NCBI GenBank assembly: GCA_964247055.1
Contig: OZ176051.1
Span: 1,302,001 to 1,366,000 of the forward strand
Reading direction: 5' to 3'
Origin: Paragordius varius
Lineage: Eukaryota; Nematomorpha
Length of the DNA stretch: 64,000 nt
A model generated the notes under the pieces. The model worked only from the letters and a program-made list of their open reading frames with translations, searched no databases and was not told where the DNA came from. Shown here piece after piece: positions 12,961-25,400 of this stretch (positions are counted from its first letter, which is position 1; each line of letters opens with the position of its first letter). Both the position numbers and the translations under genes were made by a program.

Positions 12961-15900
12961 TATTACTAATTCTGATTATAGAAAAAGAGTATATTATAAA
13001 AATTGATTCTTTATTACACATTGGTTATATGATATTTTTAATCGATATATTACTTTGTATATTAGAGGCCCTTAATTCGGAAATTATAGTAAAATATAAA
13101 AATACCATATTAATAAAACATAAATGGTAAATAAATTATCATCAAAACAATTTATCTTAATTTTCTTAAACCATAAATAAATTACATGGGATTATCACAT
13201 GCCCGAGTTGATTTGGAAAGACCTATACCGCAAGATTTACTACACGGAGGCCAAGGGCCCCAATGTCCCCAATTACCAATTTGTTGGAAAGTTTTATCAT
13301 TAAGTTGTCTGAGATTCTGAGTTACTGCAATACATTCCTTGTTGTAACACCATTTATTAACTCCACAATAGGTGCCATCCTCAACCATTTTCATTTTACT
13401 GATGCATTTACCATTCACTTTACACCAGAGTGTACCACTGCATATATCCTGTTTTAGTTATCAAAAGTGAGATTTGATATATATCTTGTAAAATTTTAGA
13501 AAATTAAACAGTAATATTTCATATTATTTTATGTTTATATTACTGGTCAATTGTAACTCATAATCAAAATTATGAATCAAATCAGACCGTAAATTTTTTT
13601 AGAATACCATGATATATTTGATATATAATTTTAGTGTCTTTAGAGATCTAATCTTGTAATCTATTTAATAAATATTTGTGATTATTTCATAATTGTGTTA
13701 AAATTAAATTATGTACAAATAAAATATATATAGTATTGAGTATATCTCTAAAATAAATGGGAGTTATCTAAATAACAAAATTTAAATTAATAATATAATT
13801 AACCATCCAAATTTTGGGGTAGCTTGCGATTCCAAAATATTTAAGCAAAATTTTATTCAGAATATAATGGGACAAAAAATCAATTATTATAATAATTATG
13901 ACCTTAAAATTTGAAATATGTAAGGACTATATCTGTGGACGAACTTTGAATATTCATATATATAAAAATCAAATTTATATTTTTAGTACGTAAATATTAA
14001 TATATACTTCTATACCGGGACAATATGTGGTATTTGGTAGCCCCATGTTCAATTGGCATTGGTGATCTAGGTTGTATTGTGTTCCCAAAAAATCGGTGGC
14101 TATTTTGGCTTGCAAAACTGGATCGTACGGTTTAAAGTGTAAAATGGTAAAGTTTCGATAAACATCCAGAAATATTGAAGGTGTATCTATAGATTCTAAG
14201 GTTACATGTTTTATGATATGACTTAAATTATTTTCTTGTCCATCCACAGTTTTCAAATGTTGAATTAAGTGTTGAGACAAATTCTTTTCATAAGCCTCTG
14301 TGCCGATGACTGTCACGTATTGAATAAAGGGTTCAATATATAATAAAATTGATTCTTTTTCTATGATAGTTTTTGGTGGATGGGAGGAGGACATATTGTC
14401 GCCGTTTGCCATTAAACAATCTGCATTTTGTTTTTGAATGAAACCAGTTAACTCTTGATAACTACAGTTTGACCATATAAGATCGGCCTCTAAACTTTGC
14501 GGTAACTGAGAATCCATAATGTATGTCATTTTTTTGGATTCATTATTTTGCTTTTTTTGAATTCGATTATTAACATTGTGCCTTAAACAAAATTCCATTG
14601 TATCATGTTTCATACCTAATCTAACACCAACGCCAATAGATGGCCAATATATAAACTTATTCAAAAAAAATTATTTTATTTAAGACCGATAAATGCAAAA
14701 ACGTTAATTTTGAATTTATTATTTTGGATGTCATATTTTACAGTAAAACTTTTGTATTAGATAAATTATTTTGTGTTATTAAGATTTAAAACCCCATATA
14801 ATATTAATTTTGAAACCATGAAATACTTTATTAATATTTAAAAAATGGTTTTATTCCTAAATACATTCATAGCAAAAAATTATATCTAAGTAAGATAATC
14901 TCTTTGTCATTTAGACTGGGATTCCCAGACCGTTTACACACCTTTAAATCCAGGTTATAAAGTAAAATACAGTATTTTTACCTTTTATATTTATAAAGTA
15001 TTTGGTTTTTTCATAAGCATCTTATTAATTTTCTTTTGCTCAAAAGTATTCCCCCAAAATTTTTTTTATCTCAAGGAAGTAAAAAAAGGAAAGAAATAAT
15101 GTACAAATGTCCGATCTCATGAGCAATAGTGAATGCTGTGCTTAGTCCAGTATCTTCTGCAATAACACAACTTCTGCCATTCTGACAAATGGAACCGACT
15201 TCGGCCATCCCTAAAGTATTACAAGGCGTGTAATTCTGAGCGCATAAATCTAATCTAGTAGATTAAACATCCTTAAGAATGTGAAATCAACTTTTTATTT
15301 ATTAAACGAACATTTTTTAAAATATAATTGTTCAGTTTATTTACCTCATTTCTAAATGTTAAAATTGCAAAAAATAATTCTATGAAGGAAAAAATATTTT
15401 GTTAGCATGATGGCCACGTGATAAGATGGAACCAACTGACTTTCATTGAATAATGTGTATTGCCAAGCACAGAAGCTTTTTAGGTAATCATCGGCATTGA
15501 TTGTCATATTAACGGATTTAGGCTTAATGTTATAAAATCAAAACTCTGATTATAAAATAATTTTATTAAAAAAATTAAAAAATTTAAAAATTACGATTGT
15601 CTTCAAATGTATCATAGAGTTCCATTCTATGGTAAGAGGGAATCCGAAACTTGAGCGTTTAAATATGGAGTTAACCTTAATGTATAAATAATGTTCATTT
15701 CATAAAAATATTAATGAAAATAAAAAAGCTAACCAAAATTTGAATGGATTTAGGAAGGTTGGAATTGTTTATGAAATTAAAAAACTTAAAATTTACCGGA
15801 GTATATGTAGATATTGACTTACCGAATGCATCAAAGTATATATGTAAGCTTCAACATCATAGTTTTTGTAATGCAAAACAAAAGATTGATCAGTAAAAAC

Positions 15901-16020
15901 TATGGCTTTGATTATCATCGCCTCTAACATTGTGGATGTGATGTGGGACGCAGAATCTTCTGTAATAGAATTAGCGTAGATTATATAAAAACATTGCAAA
16001 CTCAAAATCAGAAAATGTAT

Positions 16021-16358
16021 TTTTGAATACTTTTAACATAACGTAAAAGATTTTTTTCTTACAATCGCATCGCACCAAATGTTATTCGGAATATGCTGCA
16101 TTAACTTAATACTTGCTTTAATTATTAATGAAAATATTCAATGGCTCATATTTCCATACTTATGCCTATATGAAAAATACTAACTATATTTATATATACA
16201 TTGTTGCAAAAGATAATTGTTTATATCAAACACAATAACATTAATTTGAGTGTGGGAAATGCAAGTTAGTATGGTATGGTGAGAAGTTGACTGTTTTATT
16301 GAAAACGCGTTACGCAGTTTGAGTAAATTTACACTTGTTTTGTCGCGTACAATTTGAG
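16021..16358. promoter_or_regulatory. Shared M2/B2 intergenic region, candidate bidirectional promoter
   Basis: 338 bp between the divergent M2 and B2 starts. Contains the conserved CGCGTTACGCAGTTTGAG block and the palindromic GTAAATTTAC next to B2. Loss of the M2 start codon lies just left of it. Confidence 0.5.
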
Positions 16359-16612
16359 ATGGAAACAGATAATAATGAAATGAAACCTCAGGTCCTACCT
16401 CCCCCATATAAGGAAGAAATTGAACGTCAAGCTCCAATGTTGGAAAACAATAATGGAGCCATTATATATCCAAATACTACCCAATTAATAACGCAAAATC
16501 AAACATCGGCTGCCTTTCAGAATGGTTATTTATAATAAAATAATATTTTTTTGCAGGATACCATCATGGCGGCATTCTTCAACCCGTTTTTTATCCGCCA
16601 CATCCACCTGTG
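16359..16612 (+). CDS. Gene B2, PPPY-containing N-terminal fragment, two exons
   Basis: Exon 1 16359-16524 (METDNNEMKPQVLPPPYKEE start; five residues shorter than B4 and B5 before the PPPY) and exon 2 16557-16612, with acceptor TTTTTTGCAG and frame preserved (AATG joined to GATACC). Exon 2 reads YHHGGILQPVFYPPHPPV, with one extra Gly; proline-rich. The donor GTTAGT after CCTGTG has no partner: the next sequence is a TE-3 remnant. The gene therefore looks 3'-truncated. See B6 for the third exon. Confidence 0.6.
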
Positions 16613-16684
16613 GTTAGTTATTTCATATTATTTTAAAAATTTATATGTACTTTAAAAATGTCTTTAGGAGTTTTTGATTACATT

Positions 16685-17395
16685 GGACAACAAATTCTTC
16701 TGCCACTCGAGTTTTTTGCATTTGATATTTACTATCATTTTAACAGTAAATCTGAAATAAAAATTATAACTCCATGTATTTTTAATTTGATTTTTTCCTC
16801 TTTATCAAAATTTTACTAAAAAATGTTTTTCTTTGAAAGTATACAAGTCCCTATTTGTAATATATCATTCTAAAGAGTAATAAAAGCTCTATAAAATGCA
16901 TACTAATATGTATTACATCGACAGTTAATATTGGACACAGAGAACGACAAACGCGCGAAGCGAGAGCATTTTTTTTTAATTAATAGAATGAAAATAGCTC
17001 AAACTTTGTCTAGATGGTGATGAATGTTCAAAAAAGATAACACAAGAAAGTTTATTTGATTAAATATTTTTTTATTGCTTTTATGTCACTCAAAACAGCT
17101 AGTTTTTTGTTTTTTTTAAATTACCATCTCATCAATAATAATTTATTTTCTTTACGAGGCTGATAATTTTTAATTTTAAAGATAAAAACAAAGTTTAAGG
17201 TATTTTTGATTTTTTATTGCCATTAAATAAATTTACAGTTATAACTATGCATTTTAGTATCCACTAGGTAAAATTTATGATAATAATATTTTTTAAAAAA
17301 AGGCAAACCAAAAGCTTTTTCAAACATTTTTTTTAAATAATAAACCCTAATAATTATATTAAAATAATTTATATGATTTTCAAATTAGTTTTCTG
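16685..17395. mobile_element. TE-3 remnant after B2
   Basis: Matches, in reverse orientation, about 700 bp of the complete TE-3 at 30848-31969, from an eroded terminal GGACAACAAATTC to a break near AAATTAGTTTTCTGTG. One end is missing. The same truncated form with the same break is found after B4 and B5, so it was copied by unit duplication and did not insert three times. Confidence 0.75.
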
Positions 17396-17817
17396 TGATT
17401 TTGATTTATATACACCTCAGAATTTTAGTACAAAGCGTTTGCTTAAGTGGTGAATTTTTGTAAAAAAACACATATTGCTTTATCTTAAAGACTTGGTTCC
17501 TGTGGTGTATTATTAACAATCATTTTTTATAAAACTAACATACTAAAACTAAGTTTTGTTAGTGGCTCTGGTTAAACCGCGGTCATAAAAATTTAACAAT
17601 CCATATAAAACCATTAAATTTTCCGGTTTTTATGGTGGAGCGAGCGCTTTTAAAATGTAATTGTTTTCTAAATTTTTTTCCCGAAACTTTGATTGAAACA
17701 GACCCAAACCGAAATTATAATTTATCCAAATATTGACATCATAATTAAATATTTTTTTATTCTTTTTATCTTTTAGATTAAATTTTAGATAATTGGCTTT
17801 GCCATTTGATTCATGAG

Positions 17818-17960
17818 TCGAAGGCTATGAACAAATCACTTATGATTTTATTGATAGAACAGGATGGCATAAAGAATTTTTTGATTATGGCAATGATTGT
17901 ATTATAATTCAAAATATCAATAATCAATATATTAACATGCGAAAGGTGGCTAAAACGAGT
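17818..17960 (+). pseudogene. Exon-like open stretch upstream of A3
   Basis: From a candidate acceptor (CATTTGATTCATGAG) to a candidate donor (AGT then GTTTTT), 143 bp read open for 47 codons: VEGYEQITYDFIDRTGWHKE, then FFDYGNDCIIIQNINNQYIN and MRKVAKTS. Codon-like composition and splice-like borders suggest a former coding exon. Its exit phase does not fit gene A's ATG frame. The homologous stretches before A2, A4, A5, A6 and A7 are disrupted. Family not recognised. Confidence 0.4.
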
Positions 17961-18473
17961 GTTTTTTATAAATATTTTTAACATAATCTACACAGATTGA
18001 TATACTTTGCTATTGCTAGATTAGTAAGTTTTTTACCCATAATTAATGGATATTTGACCTTCCAGATTTAAAAATATATCAACGGAATGGCGCATATATA
18101 AATGAAATGTGAGACTATAACTAAAACAAATCTATATGTTTTTGGGAAATTGGATAAAAATTTTATAAAAGCTTTTGGATAAATAAGACATTATGACCTT
18201 TATAATTGTTAATAAAATACATTTATTTTTGACATGCAACAATCAAAATACATATTTTGGCCCCTTAGAACATTTATACATCCATGTAATGAATATTTTA
18301 ATAATTTAATTCCCATGATATAACCCAAGAGACATCCATGAATTTGTATAAATATGATTAAAAACGAGAGTCGCCATAAATCACACAACGGAAATAATAT
18401 ATATGTTAGTTATTAAATTTTTTAGGTTAATCAAATTGAAGATATTTATAAATTACGCCTAGATATTTATATA

Positions 18474-18756
18474 TACCATTTACAATTCAAATTTACCTTT
18501 AAACAATTTAAATTTACCCTTAAACAATTCAAATTCATCCTCAAATAAATTATATGTTTTTTAAGATTATAATTTACCTTATATTTTTATATTCGTTAAA
18601 AAAATAAAATTATGTATTAAAATAATATTGAAAAAATAAAAAACTATGCCACAAAAATATATTTCATATTAATATCTTATATTAGTTTGAAAACACATAA
18701 TTTATTTTTAGGGTGAATTTAAATTGTTCAAAGGTGAATTCGAACTGTAAATGGTA
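18474..18756. mobile_element. TE-1 copy upstream of A3
   Basis: Inverted ends TACCATTTACAATTC and GAACTGTAAATGGTA, with subterminal direct repeats of the type AATTCAAATTCACCCT on one side and their complement on the other. Ends 62 bp before the A3 ATG, so it forms most of the proximal upstream region of gene A. Confidence 0.8.
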
Positions 18757-18818
18757 TAATTTTAAAAATTTACTGTTAATATATAATTTTATAAGAACGT
18801 ATTTACTATTTTAGAATT

Positions 18819-19373
18819 ATGAGTTTTAACAATTTAACCTTGGTCGCCTTAACTTCAATACCGTATTGGTATGGGGTAGGGGAGGTGAAATATTGTTTTT
18901 ATGAAAAAAGACATTACAAATATTCACTTCAACAATATTATTCATGGCGCCCAGATACTTTGGAATGGGAAAGAATTGTTTTAACCGAAGATCAGTTGAC
19001 GAAAAAAATTGAACCCTTTTATAGTCATTATATTTTACATATAAAATATCCAGAAATTAAAGAAATCATATACACTAATAATTATAAGGAACAAGATTAT
19101 TCAAATGTTGATGGCAATGATAGGAATAAAGTTGCAAACATCATAAAAGAATATGTTGAAAAATACAAAGCCATGCAGAATAATGAATTGAAAACTGCTA
19201 TAAATTCATTGCCAATTAAATTATTTAAACAGTCTACGGATTTAACCACAGAACTTACAAATGTAGATCTTATCGATGATTCGACTGAAATTTCTTCCAG
19301 AAAATTTAACAGTTGGTGGCTTTTTACAGAATGTTATTTCAATAATCCGTTGTATACCATGAATATGCATTAA
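18819..19373 (+). CDS. Gene A3, unknown 184-aa protein
   Basis: Single open exon, MSFNNLTLVALTSIPYWYGV to TMNMH. I do not recognise a family. The N-terminal half is rich in aromatic residues (SIPYWYGVGEVKYCFYEK, YSLQQYYSWRPD), the middle has a basic/acidic stretch likely to be helical (NKVANIIKEYVEKYKAMQ), and the C-terminal part is acidic before a conserved SRKFNSWWLFTECYF. There are only two cysteines, no clear signal peptide and no strong membrane segment. ATTTTAG lies four bases before the ATG, so a 5'-UTR intron is possible; TTAATATATAATTTTATAAG about 45 bp upstream could instead be TATA-like. AATAAA follows the stop. It converges on M3 with 51 bp between stop codons. Two of the six copies whose full length is visible are broken, yet four keep full length with scattered amino-acid changes. 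Confidence 0.75.
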   Translation: MSFNNLTLVALTSIPYWYGVGEVKYCFYEKRHYKYSLQQYYSWRPDTLEWERIVLTEDQLTKKIEPFYSHYILHIKYPEIKEIIYTNNYKEQDYSNVDGNDRNKVANIIKEYVEKYKAMQNNELKTAINSLPIKLFKQSTDLTTELTNVDLIDDSTEISSRKFNSWWLFTECYFNNPLYTMNMH

Positions 19374-19424
19374 GATTTTTTTTTCTGGATTTTTTAATAA
19401 AACAATTACTAAACATAACATTTA
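19374..19424. terminator. Facing polyadenylation signals of A3 and M3
   Basis: On the + strand TTTTTTAATAAAAC follows the A3 stop. On the - strand the M3 stop is overlapped by AATAAATG, and an ATTAAA lies opposite the A3 signal. Since cleavage normally occurs 10-30 bp past such signals, the two 3' UTRs should overlap. The same layout is present at about 186-235, 10409-10458, 29080-29130, 39680-39729, 49807-49853 and 60912-60961. Confidence 0.6.
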
Positions 19425-22400
19425 TTAGTTACAAGGGCACGGTCTAGAAACCAAAGGTTTTTGTTTATATCGAGAACAGACGCTATCATCAATTAAATCT
19501 TTTAGCGACGGGTCTTTGACACAAAAAACTGACCGATACTGTAATGTTGGGCTGAAATATAGAGAGGATTCATTTTTCGAATGGTATGATGGAAAAGTTG
19601 TATTAGCTTCCTTTGTTGTTTCGCGGCAGAAACAAGGTTGCCAGTATCCTAACCACCAAAAAGGGAGACAAGTAAAATTATTGCATTTTCGGGATAAAGT
19701 TGCTTTGGGTTTTGGTTGAGGACAAAGTTTATCGCTCACTTTGAGTCCAGATATGGAATTGGCACAGAAATAACCCTTATTTTGTGTGCCACCCAATTTG
19801 TTGTTATTAGAATTTTCAAAACTACATTTTTTATTGCATGGACTCCAATCAGTTAATGCCCAGATGTATGATGCGTTGGTGGGATCATTGGAATCTAAAC
19901 TTATGTTTGACTTTACAGTTTTGTGATAATAGGTGACAGATATATTGATCGAAACATTTAACTGAGTAATAAGAACATACACAATCAGATCTTTTTCGAG
20001 TGGACCCACGATAGAAATAAATTCTTGCTGACTTTTTTTGGTTGAAGTATAGTTATAAACTACGGCTTTTACAGCTGATGAGGTTTTTACCCTATGCGTC
20101 CCAAACCATGTGATTGTTAAATTGCCATTAAGCATATATTCAGCATCTTGTGCATATGTTAGAGCTAAATAATTAGCATTCTCACTCATTTCTTGAATGG
20201 TTATTTGTGTTGAATCTTTTGGAATGGTTGCTACACTCAAATACGAGCTTGCATTGTTCTCCAAAAAACTATCCTCAACTTGACTTGTGTTGAGAAAAAC
20301 ATAATTTTCCACTTTTTTGCAATTTTTATTGCGTCCATCACAGATGAGACAATTATCTTTCTTAGCACGGCTCTCGAGTCGTCGATCGCAAGCTATCGGA
20401 TGACAACGCCCTTCTATACAAACACCATCTATATATATAAAACAAACAAATCATTTAAGATAAAAAGAAATGGTTAATAAGCTTAAAGAGTTTCCTATTA
20501 TCCAGCTTTTGTTAAATAAAACTGGCGGAGTTCATGAAAATCGTTTATTTTACTTATTCACCGTTTACCCCATTGAAAAATATATTTTTAACCAATAATT
20601 GTAATATATTTGCTAAATAAATTTTACTTACTGTATTCAATATCACTTTTAATTTCTAGTGGTGTGTGTTCAAAACTAGCAATGCCCATATTACACAAAG
20701 TCCCATCTCGTAAACTATGAGCATAGGAATCGATCATTTCTAAGCTAACATTTTTCGTAATATTTGGATGTGAAATTAAACTTTGCGATTCATTGAGTTT
20801 TTCCTCGTTTGGCACGGATGATTGATATTCCGATTGAATATTTTTGCAGTTTAAATGACAGGCAGGGGCGCCATACATGATGGTTTGATAGTCAAAAATC
20901 CAAGTTGAATTACATATTCCTTTAACTTTACATCCATACTCCTGACATTGGTAATTAGGATTGTATTCTGCTTAAATAGATTTTGATTGATTATAAATTA
21001 ATTACAGTAAAATTTAAATTATACGGACAAAATGTAAAAATATAAAGACAATTTTTTTTTTCAAAAGACAACCATACTTTTTTAAACCTTAATTTATCCT
21101 ATAAAAAACATTTTTACAATCCTAAAATTAATAAAATTGATTGTGATACTAATTTACATTTCTATATTATACTTTGTAGTTTAAAACAATGAGTTTTATT
21201 TAAAAAAATCAAGATTAAAAAAATATGGTTGTCTTTTCGAAAAAAAATTTGTCTTTATGTTTTCACGTTTTGTCCGTATAATCTCTATTTAAAATGTTTT
21301 TTGCCAGAGTTCCAATAATAATAACACTTTTAAAAATTTTTTTTACATTTATAACACACCAAATAAGAAAAATATAGATTATAATATATTTTAATGCCAT
21401 CAGATACAAATTTATTGTTGACCCTAAAATAATATTATCAATATTTTGAGAATTTAGGTTATTCCCTTCTTGCAAGGTGCTTAGATGCGCCTTAATATAC
21501 GAATCTAATACTTTTAATATGATAAACGTATTGTGCAAAGCTACTCCCATACAAACGACATAAAGATATCTTTTTTTTCAATAATATTTACATAAAAAAC
21601 TTAACTTTTATTAATTACTAGTAAAAAAAATTAAACATTATACAAAAATCAGTCAAACCAGTTTTCCGTGTTTTTTTGTAAATCGGCCCTCTTTAACCTA
21701 TATTCAAATAATTTGAACATTTTAAGCTTATAATAAACACGTGATTTTATTTTAATTGGTGAATTTTGTACATATACTCGTCTACCAAAATTAATACGAT
21801 CTTTAGACATTATCTTATTTGATTTAATTTTATATCTGAGTAAATTGATATATTTTAGATTAAATTATTAAAGGAATGAAATAATGTTGGAAAAGTTAAT
21901 AAAATAAATAAAAAATTTGAAACACACTTTTCAATGGTTATAGCTACAAAGGGGGAAAACTTAAACTGAACCAACTGTTAATGAAATGCATAACCGTTAA
22001 AAAATAAACAAAACTTATTATATTACAAATAAGATTGTTTGATATTACCTTTATACTCCTTTTCTTTCTTACAATCCTTTAAGTTGCACGTTTTATACCG
22101 GGTTTTTCGACCAACACAAAAGGTCCCGTCGTTTGTCGGACTTTATTAATTTATAAGACATTATAACTTCAATAATACCATTTACAGTTCAAATTCATCT
22201 TCAAACAATTTAAATTCATTACCTATATTTTTTCAATTTTTTTTAAAAAAAAATTCGTTTAAAATTAATCTAAACTGAAAAAAATAATAAACTATGCCAT
22301 AAGATAATTTTCTCATTTATGATGAGTTATATTAGCCCGACAAGACAATTCATTTTTAGGGTGAATTTGAATTGTTCAGGGGTTAAAATGTTTAAGGGTG

Positions 22401-25400
22401 AATTTGAATTGTAAATGTATATTATAAAATCTGATTTTAGAAAAAAAAGTATATTAAAAAATTGATTCTTTAGTGAATATTGGTTATAAAATATTTTTAA
22501 TCGAAATATTACATTGTACATTAGGGGCTAAGACTACAAAACCTTAATTTGGTAAATATTGTAAAATCATCATCTACACCATATTAATCAAATTAGAAAA
22601 TATACATGATAAATAAATTATCATCAAAACAATTTATCTTAATTTTCCTAAACCATAAAAAAATCACATGGGATTATCACATGCCCGAGTTGATTTGGAA
22701 AGACCTATACCGCAAGATTTACTACAAGCTGTCCAAGGGCCCCAATGTCCCCAATTACCTATTTGCTGGAAAGTTTTATCATTAAGTTGTCTGAGATTCT
22801 GAGTTACTGCAATACATTCCTTGTTGAAACACCATTTATTAACTCCACAATAGGTGCCATCCTCAACCATTTTCATTTTACTGATGCATTTACCATTCAC
22901 TTTACACCAGAGTGTACCACGGCATATATCCTGTTTTTGTTATCAAAAGTGAGAAATTTTGAGAAAATTTATAAATAATGAACCGGTAATATACTATTCA
23001 TATTATTTTATGTATTGTAAAATATTGCTGGTCATCTTTAACTCATAATCAAAATTATAAAAATCAGACCGTAAAAGAATACTATAATATATTATAAAAT
23101 TTTAGTGTCTTTAGAAATTAGTCTTGTAATCTAGTTATATATTTGTAAATATTTCACAATTGTGTTAATATTAAATTTTGTACAAATAAAATATAACCGT
23201 TAAAATTCAATAAAGCCTAATGCCCCCCCCCCCCCCAGAAGTCCGAAGGACTTACTCGGACTGCGTAGTAGCACGAGATTTGCACTAGTATTCATATATA
23301 TATATATATATATATATAAATCAAATTTATATTTTTATTACGAAAATTTTAACATATACTTCTATACCGGGACAGTATGTGGTATTTCGCAGCCCCATGT
23401 TTAATTGGCATTGGTGATCTAAGTTGTATTGAGTTCCCAAAAAATCGGTGGCTATTTTGGCTTGCAAAACTGGATCGTACGGTTTAAAGTGTAAAATGGT
23501 AAAATGTCGATAAACATCTTGAAATATGGAAGGTGTATTTATGGAGTCTAGGGTTACATTTTGTATGATATGATTTAAATTTTTTTCTTGTCCATCCACA
23601 GTTTTCAAATGTTGAATTAAGTGTTGAGACAAATTCTTTTCATAAGTCTCTGTGTCGATAACTGTTACGTATTGAGTAAATGGTTCAAAGTATAAAAACA
23701 TTGATTCTTTTTCTATGATAGTTTTTGGTGGATGGGAGGACATATTCTCGCTTTTTGCTTTTAAACAATCTGCATTTTGTTTTTGAATGAAACCGGTTAA
23801 CTCTTGATAACTACAGTTGGACCATATAAGATCGGCCTCTAAACTTTGCGGTAACTGAGAATCCATAATGTATGGCATTTTTTTGGATTCATTATTTTGC
23901 TTTTTTTGACTTCGATTATTAACATTGTGCCTCAAACAAAATTCCATTGTATCATGTTTCATACCTAATCTAACAACAATAAAAGTAAATAATAAAAAAA
24001 ATATTTTAATTACACCGATAAATGCAAAAATTAATTTGAATTTTTATTTTGGATGTCATATTTTACAGTAAAACTTTTGTTGTAGATAATTTATTTTTTA
24101 ATAAGTATTAAAACAGCATTTAATATTAATTTTGAAAACATGAAATACTTTATTTACAGTAATTGTTATAATTAATATTAAGAATATTTATTTTAATCCA
24201 TGTGGGTTTTTTTTATCGTTTTAAAAGTTGTTTTACAATCATATAAAAAATAACACTTACATATTTATTTAAATGAACATACATGTTCCTTTTCGGTACA
24301 CATATATGAGAGATATATTAACAATGCAATATGTTCCCCTTCTCGCTACATATCTTATTAGAGAAATGGTAACATTGATGTGTTGTGCCAAAAATGGTGT
24401 TTACCATTCCTAAATACATTTATAGCAAAATAACATCTTAAATGGATCATCTCTTACTGGGATTTCTGAAGTAAAATACAGCATTTTTGTCCTTTATATT
24501 TAAAGTATTAGGTATTTTCTTAAGCATCTTGTTAATTTTCTTTTGCTCAAAAATATTCCCCCCAAATTATTTTCATTACTATCTCAAGTTTAAATAAAAG
24601 TAAAAAAGGAAATAATAATGTACAAATGTCCGATTTCATGTGCAATAGTGAATGCTGTGCTTAGTCCAGTATCTTCTGCAATGACACAACTTCTGCCATT
24701 CTGACAAATGGAACCGACTTCGGCCATTCCTAAAGTATTACATGGCGTGTAATTTTGAGCGCATAAATCTAATCTGGTACAAATGATTTTAACATCTATA
24801 AGAATGTGAATTCAACTTTTTATTTATTAAACGAACTTATTTAAAATATAATTGTTCAGTTTATTTACCTCATATCTAAAAGTTATAATTGCAAAAAATA
24901 ATTCTATGAAGGAAAAAATACTTTGTTAGCATGATGGCCACATGATAAGATGGTACCAACTGACTTTCATTGAATAATGTGTATTGCCAAGCACAGAAGC
25001 TTTTTAGGTAATCATCAGCATTGATTGTCATATTAACTGATTTAGGCTTATTTATATACAATAGTTGATTATATAATAATTTAAATAAAAAAATTAAAAA
25101 ATTTAGATATTACGATTGTCTTTAAATGTATCATAGAGTTCCATTCTATGGTAAGAGGGAATCCGAAACTTGAACGTTTAAATATGGAGTTAACCTTAAT
25201 GTATAAATAATGTTCATTTCATAAAAATATGATAAAATAAAAAAAGCTACAAAATTTGAATGGATTTAGATAGGTTATTGTTTTTAAAATTACAAAACTA
25301 CAAATTACCGGAGTATATGTAGATATTAACTCACCGAATGCATTAATGTATATATGTAAGCTTCAACATCATAGTTTTTGTAATGCAAAACAAAAGATTG

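Larger units (their letters stand above)
10459..16020 (-). pseudogene. Gene M2, ADAMTS-type metalloprotease, broken copy
   Basis: Exons 5' to 3': about 15823-16020, 15595-15675, 15398-15522, 15105-15254, 14008-14620, 13186-13448, 12582-12673, 11664-11999, 10459-11462. Three changes disable it: the usual start ATG at 16018-16020 is ATA; the exon 3 donor GT is AT (15396-15397); and exon 9 has a stop where other copies read Asn-Tyr-Leu-Ala in the spacer (about 11202). Exon 5 carries the extra Asn seen in M3 (VNNR) and is otherwise open. Intron 7 has the tandem acceptor AAGCAG. Most decayed M copy in the window together with M4. Confidence 0.88.
16613..18473. other. B2-A3 intergenic region
   Basis: Holds a TE-3 remnant (about 16685-17395), the all-unit palindromic block (about 17565-17640), and the best preserved copy of the decayed upstream exon (17818-17960). 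After it a possible 28-bp exon-like stretch lies between CTACACAG and GTAAGTTTTTT (about 17993-18027). The rest is AT-rich with nothing recognisable. Confidence 0.65.
9791..18756. repeat. Tandem unit 2
   Basis: Shortest unit, because the Helitron in intron 5 is absent and the intron-7 TE-2 copy is shortened. Contains A2 (broken), M2 (broken) and B2 with a TE-3 remnant downstream. Confidence 0.93.

Noticed and set aside
17818-18819. Decayed exon and the 28-bp CTACACAG/GTAAGT stretch as 5' exons of gene A
   Set aside because: No combination of phases joins them to the A reading frame without a stop, and the exon is broken in units where A is intact.
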